Assembly: GCF_002878395.1 (NCBI RefSeq)
Contig: NC_061119.1
Location: 45,489,787 to 45,553,786 of the forward strand
Length of the DNA: 64,000 nucleotides
Source of the DNA: Capsicum annuum
Lineage: Eukaryota; Streptophyta; Magnoliopsida; Solanales; Solanaceae
Direction: 5' to 3'
The position numbers and the translations under genes were made by a program. The notes beneath the pieces were generated by a model that worked only from the letters and a program-made list of their open reading frames with translations, was not told the DNA's origin and did not search any database. Shown piece after piece: positions 25,889 to 37,611 of this stretch (the first letter of the stretch is position 1; the number at the start of each line of letters is the position of its first letter).

Positions 25889-26112
25889 ATAGTGTCATAC
25901 ATATATTTAAAACTATTTGCTCATTGTTCCATTTGAAGGTGATATCCTCCAAGTCCAAATCAATCAACACCCATCTAGTGAAAAAGAAGGGTCTACCCAA
26001 AATAATAGAAGATTGGGCATCTACTTCATAGTCTAAAATCATGAAATTTATTGGATAAGTGGATGATCCCACCCTTAATTCTATATTGCACACAATACCT
26101 ACTGGCTTCTTT
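25889..26112 (-). pseudogene. Athila-like protease, distal half
   Basis: The - strand frame reads KPVGIVCNIELRVGSSTYP then DYEVDAQSSIILGRPF and DLEDITFKWNNEQ. This is the C-terminal half of the retropepsin-like domain of Athila/Tat pol (usual VDxxxPIILGRPFLATG). Its first half lies at 28596-28700, beyond the solo LTR 26118-28590. Confidence 0.85.
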
Positions 26113-26117
26113 AATGA

Positions 26118-28590
26118 TGTAACGCCCTGAAACCTGGTCACAAGATGTCACACGATGCTCAAGACTATAAGTAGACTTAAGCTAACCCTGTCTGCCTTCT
26201 ACTAAGTATGAATCTTATAATAAAGAAATATAGATATAAAAAAAATCATACTGGATGCTAAAATCTATCTGAATATAATATCTAAAAATAATGCCCAAAA
26301 CCTCAATACTGAATAATCTGGATAAAAACTAGCAGTCTGACAAGCCTCTACTACTAATATCTAGAGAGTCACTGGGACAAACCCTCAGCTGACTCGAACT
26401 GTCTGAAAATACTAAATCATCTAAACTGATAAGCTAAAAATAAACTAAATGACTAATTTCCCAAACTATGAGGTCTCACCAGCTGTTAGGATGTAGATGA
26501 AGATGCTCAAAATCAATCTTGTTATGGAAACTGAGCACCTGAACCTACACTATGAGACAATATGGTACATAGATATATATGTGGATCAGTAATTTGAGAA
26601 TGTACTGAGTATATGGGGGTGAATTCATAAGTAAAACATAATACCAATCATCATCATAGTTTGTAAAATAATGCATGCTAAATGTAGATGACTCACATAA
26701 GCTGGAATATCTGAAAACTGAAATCTGTAATTATGAATAGCAAATCATACTTTGTAAATCTAGTGAGTCATAAAATTTAGTTTTGAAAGCTGTAATAATG
26801 TTCTATCTTTAAATCCTATTGTCTAAGTGTAAAAAGGGCTCACTTCTATATCTGAAAGCTGAAATCTATAGCTAAAGGCTTTTATAAAGCAATGTATGAA
26901 TAAATCTATGAGTCTTTACACTTAGTTTCTAAAAGCTTTCTGTTAATATCATTCTGTAGTCTTTTTCTTTTAGGGAATTCTTTTAAAAACTTTTCTGTAA
27001 GGAAAGTTCTTCTAACCTACATAAACCATGTGAGATAACATAGAGTCCAACATCTTGTTCCCCTATGGGCAAAATCTCATGATGGGAAGAGGTGTCATAC
27101 TTTTTCCAAGGAGTATAACCTAATCTAAGTGATCATATCTGTACCTATCATCCATATAGAAATGGGAATAATTTGAATCTGTACCTATGTTGACTATGTT
27201 ATTCTGTGGAAGATAGGGAACGTTAATCCCACACTTCCCGCTCGGTGCTAAATACTACTCCCTTTAATCTACATGCTCATTCTATTGGAAATCCACTTTA
27301 AAATCTAGCATTAGGGTTATTACAAAACCAATTATGCATTTATCTAATTTAATCTGTGAATAGAACTATTCTGATTACTGAAACCTGTAAAGTGGATTCC
27401 AAATCTTATCTGAGGATCAAAAGATCAAATATTTACTGAAAATCTAAAAATAAACTAATCATCTGATACTTTAAGCATAATTTTTCTTGAAATAATGATA
27501 TTCAATCTTGAGATAATAACCCATGCATCAATCTCATGTCAAAACATCATATTAATCAGTCTTAGTAATGAAAACAATGACAATTCATCTCAAAATCAGG
27601 AAGTTATTGCAATAGGCATGAAAATATGGAAATACACATGCAATTCAACTTCTAAATCACTTGAAATCTTATAATCTTAAAATTAGCAATAATGGGTATG
27701 AACCCTAATTTAAATCTCATGTATAATTATTTAAAATAATATCAATTTAAAATAAAAACTTGGTTTTGGGCATAAGGATGAAAAAGGATCCTTGTTCATC
27801 AACCCCATATACCTTAATTGATGAAATTTCTAAGAAAGCTTGAACTTAAATCTCTATTTGTGCCTTTGAAGATGAACTCTTGATTATCTTGATTTAGGAG
27901 TCCTCAATTTTGAGTTTTCTTGGAGAAAGAATGGAGGAAATGGATTTCTCAGAGAGTAAGCTTTTGAGCTTTAGGGTTTTTCTTTGAGAGAAAATGGATG
28001 AAAATAAGCATAAAGTTCTTAGGATATGCTTAGTTCCTTGTTTTGGATAAATTGGGGGCTTGGGAATTGACCAAAGTGCTCCTTTTAACATTTAATCAAA
28101 ACTGGAAACAAGAGAAATTTTATTAATTTGCATGCCACCGTGATGCTCCACAATCGCAGTGGCTCACTAGAAAAAGGGCAATTGGGACCTGGAAAATCTC
28201 CACGACACCAAGCTATCGTGGTGTACTAATGAAATGCCATTATGGCCATCACTACAATGTGCCACCATCGCGGTGAGCCAATGGAAATTGATAATTGAAA
28301 AATAAAGCTTCACCGCGATGTGGGCTTATCGCGGAGGTCCACTGGAATCAGACAAATGTCATTTTGCAAGTCACCGTGGTGCAATGCTTATTTAGTTGGA
28401 ATGCCATAACTTCTCAACCGAGTATTAGATTTGGGATAAAATGGCATCGATGGAAAGTTTATTTAATTATCTACACAATGGAGGATCTAATTTTGAAAAT
28501 TTCACATGCAAAAATTGTTATTCATTTTTAAAGCTAATCCTTGACATTCTAGGAGAGAAATTAAGCTAGGATAAAGTGTGGGGTATTACA
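26118..28590 (-). mobile_element. Solo LTR (Tekay-type gypsy), reverse orientation, inside the protease
   Basis: Starts tgtaacgccctgaaacc and ends ggggtattaca, 2473 bp, with a perfect duplication aatga at 26113-26117 and 28591-28595. Removing it restores the Athila-like protease reading from 'ARLLKAD' to 'KKPVGIV'. The block 28140-28400 is rich in caccgcgatg / atcgcggtg words. The frame at 28295-28531 is non-coding LTR sequence. Confidence 0.9.
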
Positions 28591-28595
28591 AATGA

Positions 28596-30139
28596 TGAAT
28601 CAGCTTTTAATAGCCTTGCAGATGTAGACTTGATTGCTCCTAACCCCAACACCTTATATATCACTAACGGCATTATATTTATTCCTACTCTCGAATCAAA
28701 TAGAGCCTAATTAATATCATACGAGCCAATAGAGCATAGGATGGTAAGTGCACCTAGGTCCCCCATCTTTTCTACTGATGGTGCATGAAAATTCATGCTA
28801 AACTACTGCATTATATCTTAGATCTCTTCTGTAAACCAATCGTCACTCTCAAATTCATTATCACTACAAGTCAGCTTCTTAAACTTGGTTTTTGGTGGCT
28901 CATCTTCAATAATATTATCCTTCTTTGGCTCATCAGCAGTAGGAAAAAAGTTCTCATTAGGTGGGGACTCACTCCTAGTGTTAATAGCCAAACAATGAAC
29001 AAGTGTCGATGAATTTTGCACATCATCACTAGGAAGGGCACCTATCTATCGTTGGGCCAAAATAGTAGAGATTGTCCCATACTACTCCAATTGCTTGATA
29101 GCAGTTGAATATGACTCAACCTTTTGAGTCAATCCTGAAATATCGGCCTTGAGTTTTTAAGTCAAGTTTCTTGGCTCTCTTGACTCTTCATTAGATTAGT
29201 CAACATTTCTTATATTCTTGATCTATATCTTATTTTCCAAGGGTAATCTATTTGTCTCTATCATTATAATAGTTCCAACTTTGATTCCCTTACCCTTGGG
29301 CTCGAAAACTTGCCAACTGACAAATAATATACTTTGCCTCCTTCTCTAACTTAGACTCATGTACCCTAGAGGCTGCACCTTGTGCCCCTACTGCATTAAC
29401 CTTTTCCCCTAAGAAAATAGATCTTCACTTGAAGAACCTAGCATCCTGTAGTGCTACCTGAAATTATATATCTCATCCTTTAGCTACAACACTCTAGATG
29501 GAGAAAAGAATTTATTCAAGAATTTTCTGTATAGATCATTTCATGTAGTGATAGATCCTCTTGGAAGTCCCCCAGTCATAAGGATGCTCCTTCAGTAAGT
29601 GAGAAGAAAAACAACCTCAGTGTTAGTGCCTCTTGATTTGTCACAGGTATGGTTTATGAAGTGCAGATCCCCACAAAATTTGTCAGATACATGTTTGCAT
29701 CATCTGTGGCAACCCCACAAACATACCCTTCAAGCATAGGAGCTGGATCATAGAACTAGAGATATTAAACTTGACATATGGGGGCAAAATAGGAGAGATA
29801 ATGGCTTCAGTCTCTATCGGCTCAACTTATTCCAGATATTCTTCATCATCTATATATGGTTTCACATACTGATATGTTGGGATAACTTGAACATGGGCAC
29901 TTCTAGCTCTATTCTGATCTCCATCGAATGTTGCTTAGTGGTTTTCTTCTTGTCTTTGCTCAGCTAGCTCTGTCTCTCTAGCTACCCACTAAGCTTCTTC
30001 TACTGCCCTCCTTTTGTTTAGCTTGAGCTAACAGCTCACCAGTCTGGCTATCAACAATAATCTATACTCCTTCAAGAGGAGGTGGAGGTATAACACCATA
30101 AAATCCATCAAGATTATCATATCTTTTATTTTCCACCAT
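28596..30139 (-). pseudogene. Athila-like gag and protease N-terminal half (broken)
   Basis: The start codon complement is at 30137-30139: MVENKRYDNLDGFYGVIPPP, a gag N-terminus of the Athila/Tat group. Decayed gag follows, with many stops, through the capsid region about 29000-30000. An open stretch 28818-29021 (SPPNENFFPTADEPKKDN) is the acidic linker before protease. At about 28600-28720 the protease start reads FDSRVGINIMPLVIYKVLGLG, normally LxDLGASVNLMPLxxYxKLGLG, so the catalytic Asp-Leu-Gly is now Asp-Ser-Arg. Continues at 26112. Confidence 0.8.
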
Positions 30140-30313
30140 CCTATTAGGTGTTTGTAGGATCCTTTTTTGGATTTAGATTTACTGGATGTAAGGATTGCCT
30201 TTATCTATTAGGCATACACCGGTGTATGCCCAACTAAGAATAAAAGCAAAAATAAAACCCAAAAACTACAATTCACTAATCAACACCGTATTCCCCAGCA
30301 ACGGCACCAAAAT
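30140..30313 (-). other. Leader and primer binding site of the Athila-like element
   Basis: The reverse complement of 30293-30309 is tggtgccgttgctgggg, the standard primer site of Athila/Tat elements (usual tggcgccgttgccgggga). It directly follows the 5' LTR and fixes the element's orientation. Confidence 0.85.
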
Positions 30314-31765
30314 TTGTGACATCCAAGCTATACCTCTTCTCAGAAGATCATAAAGTCGCTGCCAAATATAGTAAACCAACAAAGTCTTGGGTTGAATCTT
30401 AAGAGAATACATGGAATCGTGTATCTCAGCTATTCTAATCAACGGTAGAACTAGAAAAGTAAATCGGGGGTTTTGAATATCAATATCGTGCTAGTATTAA
30501 ATATGAACTTTAGTTGTATTCAGTCGTAGGTGAACACTAGGATTGTGTTCCACCTATCTTCTCAACTATGTAGGATTATCAGGCTTTGTTGAACCAATCT
30601 GATACCTTGCATGCAGAATAGATAAGTTATGTACCTTCTATAGTCTTTTGGACGAGCAGAAGGATTTCACTCTTTACCTTTTTAGTATCAGGATGTCGCC
30701 TTGCTAACCCTTATCTTGATTCCAGTTAACTATTACCTTTTAAGTCTCTAGTTATTAGATAAAATCTAACCATCTTACTTAGATAATACCTAGTAGAATG
30801 GATCGACAAATAAACTTAAAATTACTATTGCCATTATCTTTTCTTAGACACTACTCCTCTTTGAGAGTAAGTAGAAAAAATCTAGGTGGGATCCTAACAT
30901 TTGTAATCGGTAAGATAACTAATAAAGTAAAGATAATACAATGCATGTATGGTTATTGGTTCAGAACAACAATAGCACTTACCCTACTTTGTCAATCCTC
31001 CAGGGATTCCACAACCCTAGCTAAAGGCTTTTAGCCGCTTATTCTTATGAAGTAATCAACAACATTCATGATTGAAAGCATAAGATGAAATCATAATAAT
31101 CATAAGGTAAAACCCAAAATCATAACTAAATTAATCAACCAAAATTAATACAAGAGAATTCCAAGACCAAAATCAAATCTCCAAATCAAAATATGTTTGT
31201 GAGTATCAAGAGTGTGTAACTTCTGCTAAAAAAACATATAAGGGGTATTTATAATAGATGAGGATACCCTAAAACCGAAGCCCGAGAGAAATAGGATAAA
31301 AAAAAGGGTTGGTAGCTACATGTGGTCACCATATACGGCCTTTCCTCAAGCGTATATAGTACATGCGGTCCACAGGGTGGGCGTATATGTGACCAGATAT
31401 TCTCGGACCAAAAAATCTTGCAGGTTAGCTCTCGGGATTTTGGACTTTTGACACATGCTTTTCCCACATGTGCTACATGTGGCCTGCATGTTGATTTAGC
31501 ATGTGCCAAAAGTTATTTTTTAGTTCTTCTATAATTTCCACACATGTTTTGGTCACGAACAATCCGGAAAGGGTCCCGAACATCCATAATTGCTCCCATA
31601 AGTAGCCAAAATCACCTTCTTTCATATTTTTCATAAACTTAGCATTCAAAACATGATTTTCTACAAAACATACCTAAAATGCATCATATCTAATAAAATA
31701 ACCTTAGAAATTTGCATATTTTTCTCATTTTAAGCATCAAAAGTTCTATATTTATATAGTACACA
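30314..31765 (-). repeat. 5' LTR of the Athila-like element
   Basis: Full-length 1452-bp version of the LTR at 5991-6934. It ends ...tagtacaca immediately before the attca duplication. A reverse-strand TATA sequence lies near 31246-31253. Confidence 0.85.
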
Positions 31766-31770
31766 ATTCA

Positions 31771-34291
31771 CCTGGACCATATTTCTAAGATCCAAGGATG
31801 AAACTTTTCAATCATTCATAACTTTTGTCAAGATAATTCAAGTCAAGTATGACTCTAGGGTTACTGGGATCATATTAGATCATGGAACTAAGTTTGAAAT
31901 ACCAAGATGGACCAGTTTTGTGGAGTGCATGGAATCAACCACAAATTCTCAGCACCTAGAACTGCCCAAAAAAATAGAATTATGGATACAAAAAATAGAA
32001 TTTTGGTGGATATTTCAAGGACAATATTGATAGTTTTAGGTCTCCCTAAGAAATTTTGGGCTGAGGCAGTTAACACTGCTTGCTATGTAACAACTGGATT
32101 TTTGATTAGGTCAATGCTAAAGAAAACCCGTTATGAATTATTGAACAACAAGAAACCCAAACTGGATTACCTAAGGGCCTATAGATGTAATTTGTTTTTC
32201 TTAAACAATGACAAAGATGATCTTAGAAAGTTTGATCCAAAGAGTGATGAAAGGGTATTTGTTAGGTACTCATCAACAGGCAAAGTCAACAGGGTTTTCA
32301 ACAAAAGGGCCTTATATGTAGAAGAAAGTGTCCATGTTATCTTTGATGAATTAGGAAGCAAAGAGGACTTGAGGTACAAGGATGATACAAAACTAGAGGA
32401 GCTTTATCAAATTTAGAGTGACTCACTAAATGATAGAGTAAGCAAAATTCAAAGGAATGAAAAAAATAATGAAAATTAGGACAGTAAAGGTGATGGAGAT
32501 AATGATACCAAAGTCATTGAGGGGCCAAGTCGTCAAGCAACTGATCATGGAAAAATAGACTTACACTTTCTGGATCTTAATGATCATCTAGATGAGGAAC
32601 CTGTCCTCTGCCAGCCTGAGTCAAGCATCGGAGAATCCAATTGGAAGCACAAATCCTCTCATCAACTAGAGAATCTTACTTCACCTTTGGATTTTAAATT
32701 TAAACCAAATCCAAGGTAAGAAATTAGGTTTCCTTCTTAGACTTTATTTTCTCTATTGAACCTAATAATGTTAAGGAGGCTCTGAATGTCAAAAAGGGTC
32801 TGAAGGATGTTGATTAGGTCATTACTATGCAAGAATAGTTAAATTAATTTGAAAGAAATAAGGTATGGCACCTGGTCCCTAAAACTTCTAAGAAAAACCA
32901 TCATAAGGACCAGGTGGTTCTATAGGAAAAAGAATGATGAATATGAAACCATTGAAAGAAACAAATACAGACTGGTAGTGCAGGGATACAACCAAGAGGA
33001 AGGAATTAATTATGATAAGACCTTTTCCCCTAAGGCAAGAATGGAAGCAACCAAATTCTCACTACCGTTGCTGCATATATGCAGTTCAAACTATTTTAAA
33101 TGGATGCCAAGAGTGTATTCTTAAATAGTTATCTCAAGGAAGAGTTGTGTGTCAAATGACCCCTAGATTTTGAGGATGTTGACCAACCCAACAATGTCAT
33201 GCAACTTTACAAAGCTATGTATGGTTTGAAGAAAGCCCCAAGGTCTTGGTATGAAAGGCTCTTAAAGTTTCTCCTTGCAAATTAATTCAAAGGAGGAAAA
33301 ATTAACAACACCCCTTTTTAAAATCAAGAGAAAAAGATTTATTAGTTGTCCAAGTATATGTTGATGATATCATTTTTGAAGAAACCTTAGATACCCTATG
33401 TGAAGACTTTTCCAAACTCATAAGAAGTGAGTTAGAGACGAGCATGATAGGGAGATGGATTTCTTATTGGTATTACATATCAGACAGAATACTACAGCGA
33501 CCATGATTTACCAAGAAAAATAAATCAAAGAGTTATTGGACAGATTCTATATGAGTAAGGCCAAGACAATTGATACTCTCATTGGAACCAGTTATAGGTT
33601 GTACACTGAGAATCAAGTCCCAAAGTGAATGAAATAATATACAGTGCGCGCATTGGAGCTCTCTTATGTCTGATAGACAGCAGACCTAATATTGTTTTTA
33701 ATATTGGAACCTGTGCAAAGTTTTAGGCTTATCCTAAGGAATCTTACCTAAAGGTTGTTAAAAGAATTATGAGGTATCCGAAAGGTACAGGGAACTGGTC
33801 CTATACTACCCTTTAGGTGACTCTTTTGGTCTAATTAGTTATGTTAATGTAGATTATGCAGGGTACTTGATAAAAAAATCACTTCAAAAATGGATTACTT
33901 TATAGGATCATGTCTAATCTCTTGGGGAACCAAAAAGAAAAAGTCAATGGAATTGTCCATAGCTAAAGTTGACTACATTGCAACTGCTTCTTACTATGCT
34001 CAGCTTCTATGGATCAAGCGACAGCTTGACTTTGGCATAGTCTCAAACATTATTTCCTTACCTTATGACAATACTAGTGCTCTCAACATGGCCTAGAATC
34101 CTGTGCAGCATAAGAGGACCAAGCACATTGATGTTAGACATCACTTCCTAAGAGACAATGTTGAAAAGGGAGCAATTTATATACATTTTTGCAAGACTGA
34201 GGACCAAGTGGCTGATATCTTCACAAAGGCATTTCATAAGGACTAGTTTGAGAAGAATAGACTCAAACTTGGTCTAATCAAATTAAATTAA
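31771..34291 (+). pseudogene. Ty1/copia integrase, reverse transcriptase and RNase H (broken)
   Basis: Continues the copia polyprotein cut at 5990. Integrase: FTWTIFLRSKDETF from 31769, then NHKFSAPRTAQKNRIMDTKN near 31930-31990. The catalytic Glu of the usual GVVERKNR is Asp here. The frame is open 31907-32416, ending with the GKV..VFNKRALYVEESVHVIFDE motif. RT: GYNQEEGINYDKTFSP (about 32985-33030) and the active site YVDDIIF near 33358. RNase H: H-F-L-R-D-N and EDQVADIFTKAFHKD-type motifs near 34140-34240, ending with the stop at 34289-34291. Several stops and frame shifts between blocks exclude function. Confidence 0.88.
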
Positions 34292-34313
34292 ATATCTTAC
34301 AATTAATTTTACC

Positions 34314-34326
34314 TTTTCTTATATTG
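34314..34326. repeat. Target-site duplication of the SINE, left copy
   Basis: ttttcttatattg, identical to 34430-34442. Confidence 0.9.
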
Positions 34327-34429
34327 CCTCTCTCTACCTTTTTTGAGGTAGTGGTATGGACTGCGTACACTATACCCTCCCCAGACCCCACTGTGTGGGA
34401 ATATATTGGGTTTTTTGTTGTTTTTGTTA
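34327..34429 (+). mobile_element. 5'-truncated TS/SolS-type SINE
   Basis: The segment carries the well-known Solanaceae SINE 3' end: gtggtatggactgcgtacac, then accctccccagaccccac, and a tail of ttg/tttttg units instead of poly-A. A perfect 13-bp duplication flanks it on both sides. At 103 bp it is shorter than full TS-type copies and no tRNA-derived head with A and B boxes is visible. It is truncated at the 5' end, as is common for LINE-mobilised copies. It lies 36 bp after the copia stop codon. Confidence 0.88.
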
Positions 34430-34442
34430 TTTTCTTATATTG
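34430..34442. repeat. Target-site duplication of the SINE, right copy
   Basis: ttttcttatattg, identical to 34314-34326. Confidence 0.9.
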
Positions 34443-34860
34443 GCTATGATTAGAAGGCAGATATATAGGTTGTAGGTTCTGGTCAAGTCTAATTTAGTCT
34501 CATGCATTCTATAGGTATACACGCATGGTGAATTAGTCAAAATGAGAGAGTAGTGAGAGGATAGACAAGAAAAAAGGAACTTCAAAATTATAGGGACCAG
34601 GCCCCCACTACAAGGTTAGTATATTGCATGTTATGTGATTTAAAATTGCTAAAAGTAACTGCTTGATGCCACGTGTACTCTTTCTCTCTTTTTCTAACCG
34701 TTGTCACATCACCCCTATTAGTGAAGTGGTATTCCCAACAAGTACTAGGCATCTGGTAGTTCTAAAGTATAAAACACATAGTCCTTTTTGTCGCTATAAG
34801 GGTGGAGTTCAATAAATGCACGTACTACTTTGCTTTTTCTTTATCTTGAGGAAACAATTA
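34443..34860 (+). other. Post-pol region of the copia element
   Basis: Sequence after the RNase H stop, with features usual between pol and the extra ORF of SIRE-type elements: repeated 'ggttctggtca / gaccaggcccc' motifs, a ttgatgccacgtgtactctttctctc block, then a pyrimidine run. The extra ORF expected next is absent here and is found instead, inverted, at 38152-39990. Confidence 0.5.
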
Positions 34861-36176
34861 TGTTAGAGTAGTTCAGATTTATATAAAACAAAATATTTAA
34901 AACCTTGGAAACAGAAGGTGAATTACACTGTTCATTAACTCTTTGAATTAATAAAGCAACAATTAGTGGTTATGTATTCCAACAAACATCTCTTCTTCAG
35001 CACTATTCACTAACTCTTTAAATTAATAAATCAACAATTAGTGGCTTAGTATTCCAATAGACGTCTCTTCATTTGCTATCAAATATACATGTTGAATAAA
35101 GATGGATATCAAAATACCTTCTGTCCAAAACAAATTCCTAATTTCCACTACTGATAGTCTGTGAAGTTTGAGTAGGACACAATATCTCTATAAACCGATG
35201 ATCCACAGAACCTAGCCTTCCAGATCATACTTCTTTGATGATGCATCATTCAATGTGCCAGAAATAATAGCCACAATGTTGTAAGGAAGCTTTAGTTGTG
35301 ACAAAGAAAGAGATATTTTTAGATTTCCTTGCACTTTGGGTATGTTAAGCCAAGTTTGAGATCAGCCTAATGATAAATGGTATGACTAAACAATAGTAAA
35401 TGCCTAGTATTACCTTAAATTTTGAAAAACATTGAACTAGAATCCGTTCTTGAGCTGCAAAAGTTAAAAGATTGTATCTTTTTATCAAATAGTGGTCTCA
35501 GAAATTTCAAAAATCAAATGTCTAAAGTTCTTTTTGGATATATAAATCTCAAGAATCTAACTCATATCGAGATAAAATAAAAATACTGAGGCTCAATAGG
35601 TAGTGACAGCTTAACTCTACCAACGATAGCCACAATTTGGTAAGGAGTTTTTAGCAATATAATGAAAGAGCTACTTTAAATTCCAAAAATTGCACCCGGG
35701 GTATGTCATCCCAAGTTTGGGATTTGCCTAGCAACAGATAATAGGACTAAGCAATATAAAAGCCTCGACTATCTAATATTTATAAGTAAATAAAATGTAT
35801 CACTCAGCTGCAGAAGCTATTTTAGACTAAATACTTTAGTCCAGATAGCACTCTTAGGAATCTTAAAGGTATGAATTCCTTTTGAATACAAAAAAATATC
35901 AAAATTGTAAAACTTACTAACCGTCTACATAAAACAAATGGTAGAGGCCCAATAAGCAGTGCCCCCCCCCCCAAAATAACCCCTCAAAGCTTCAAAGATA
36001 CTTTAAATAGAAAGGCAATTTCCCAAAAAATGGAAGAGAAAAATTAGACCTACCTATTAAATTCCTCTGAGTTTTTAATCATTTCCTCATACATGTCCCA
36101 GGAATCATTGCTGTTTGGATTGGTCAAATAAAACTATTCCACTTTCTCAAACTACTGAACTCTAAAAATTCAAAGT
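34861..36176. repeat. Unassigned region with two diverged direct duplications
   Basis: No coding motif seen. One short pair lies at about 34917-34998 and 35000-35075, sharing 'attaataaagcaacaattagtgg'-like blocks. One long pair has units of about 350 bp at roughly 35262-35610 and 35622-35960. Both long units run 'atagccacaat..ggtaaggag..ttt', 'gtatg..aagtttg', 'aggctcaatag / aggcccaataag'. A run of 11-12 C lies near 35961. Confidence 0.6.
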
Positions 36177-36416
36177 GTGTCGCGGCCATCTGAACCAGCT
36201 TCCTTGGAAAAGCATGATGAATATCCAGTGTACCTAGTTGATTTCATAGGTAAGTCAATAAAAGCCACTGGCAATCAAGGACAGACCATTGGTGCCAAGT
36301 TATATAACAATACCTTAATGGAAGCTGTGGAGGATGAATGTTATCTTTCAAATGATAAGCATACAGAGGTTGTTCAGCAGTGGCAGTCAGATATTTGTCA
36401 TGTCCTTCGCCAGTGA
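36177..36416 (+). CDS. Orphan exon-like open frame, unknown protein
   Basis: An open frame of 79-80 codons after a stop at 36156. It begins GTG here, so no ATG start is evident. The start SRPSEPASLEKHDEYPVYLV and the end VVQQWQSDICHVLRQ look like balanced, globular protein, unlike the random translations around it. A possible splice acceptor (caaag) lies at 36171-36175, and the stop is at 36414-36416. I do not recognise the family. It may be a terminal exon or a captured gene fragment; it is the only apparently undamaged coding stretch not attached to a transposon domain. No neighbouring exon was identified. Confidence 0.4.
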   Translation: MSRPSEPASLEKHDEYPVYLVDFIGKSIKATGNQGQTIGAKLYNNTLMEAVEDECYLSNDKHTEVVQQWQSDICHVLRQ

Positions 36417-36753
36417 CCTATCAAAACAAAAGATAAGTGAGGTATAATTTCAAACTGGAAAGCATGATATACCTATTGTATTATAAGAAAACATCAATAT
36501 GTTTCCTTAAATCATCAATGGGATGTATAGATTTTTCAGATTTTTTTGTCTATTTAATGAAATACATTTTATGGTTTTTTAAAAAATTTAGAGTTAGTCA
36601 CTAATGAATAGTAAATTAGAGATATTTCACTCATGACAGAACTGAAAAGATCTTCCAAAATAAATGGACATTGTTTTCAAAAGACTTTTACTGCAGTTAT
36701 AGCAGACTAATTGAGGAATGAATTACACCATCAGACAGATATCTTGTAAAGTT
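36417..36753. other. Unassigned AT-rich sequence
   Basis: No coding, repeat or RNA signal recognised between the orphan frame and the inverted copia LTR. Confidence 0.5.
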
Positions 36754-37611
36754 TGATGAAATCTTTGAGTCCACCAAGTACACGAGACCAGGTCCTTAAG
36801 CCAACAGATGCAATAAGATAAAAGTAGAAAGAAAGACAATACAATAATGTAAAAAACATATAATGTTTACATGGAAATCTTCTTGCTCAAGGGAGAGAAA
36901 ATCATGATCTATCTTACAGGATTTACCGAAGCTTCACTAATCTTCAAGAAACCAAGTGATTACAAACTCCAATAATCACAACCCATTGAAGTAACTCTAC
37001 AAAAAGACAAATATAGTAACTCTACCACACCTCAGCTGACTAACTCTAGTCACTAATACTAGGTAACTCTACCTAGGATTCAACAACACCTAAAATGGTA
37101 TGTTAAACTTGACCAACCTATAAATGACTCAATAAATTAACTCTAACTGATGAGTCTCAAACTATGATTTGGACAAGCTACACATCTCCTCTAGTTTATA
37201 AACTCGAAGTACATTTACAATATGAGAGCAAAGTACAAAAGATTCAAGACACAAAAAGACTAAGTGAGTACTTGTCCAGGTCCCTTGTTGATGTATGAGT
37301 TATGTTCGTAAAAACGGTTTTTACAAGTGAAAGAGAAATCTTGATTTGCAAAAACTAGATTTGTTGTGTATAATTAGTCCTTTTATATGAGATAACAAAA
37401 CCTAGAACTTCTCCCATTGGTCGAGGTTGGACACCTCGACTACCACGCTACCAACTTTCTATAGGAAAGTACAACTTCTAGCTATAGTAAATTTGTCATC
37501 TTTAGAGAGAAACTTCATATGGGATTAGGTCCCACATATATCGACTTAAGCCATCAATCAGGTCCTTTTGTGGACTAGTTTGTGGATCATCAAAACTCCA
37601 AGACTGTAACA
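36754..37611 (-). repeat. Copia (SIRE-type) 3' LTR, reverse orientation
   Basis: On the - strand it begins tgttacagtcttggagtttt, the SIRE-like LTR start, and ends ...gatttcatca like 411-417. Its distal half matches 1-417 in order, including the ccaccaagtac block near 36770. About 858 bp. Confidence 0.82.

Larger units (their letters stand above)
5991..31765 (-). mobile_element. Athila/Tat-type Ty3/gypsy retrotransposon, 25.8 kb including nested insertions
   Basis: The element sits inside the copia integrase and is flanked by the 5-bp duplication attca at 5986-5990 and 31766-31770. Removing it rejoins the copia reading frame across 'tcaagattca|cctggacc'. Two related LTRs bound it (5991-6934 and 30314-31765). 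On the - strand the order is 5' LTR, Athila-type PBS, gag, protease, RT, RNase H, integrase, long 3' untranslated region, 3' LTR. It hosts a Tekay-type element (8831-20741) and two solo LTRs (23572-25883, 26118-28590). All coding parts are broken. Confidence 0.88.
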
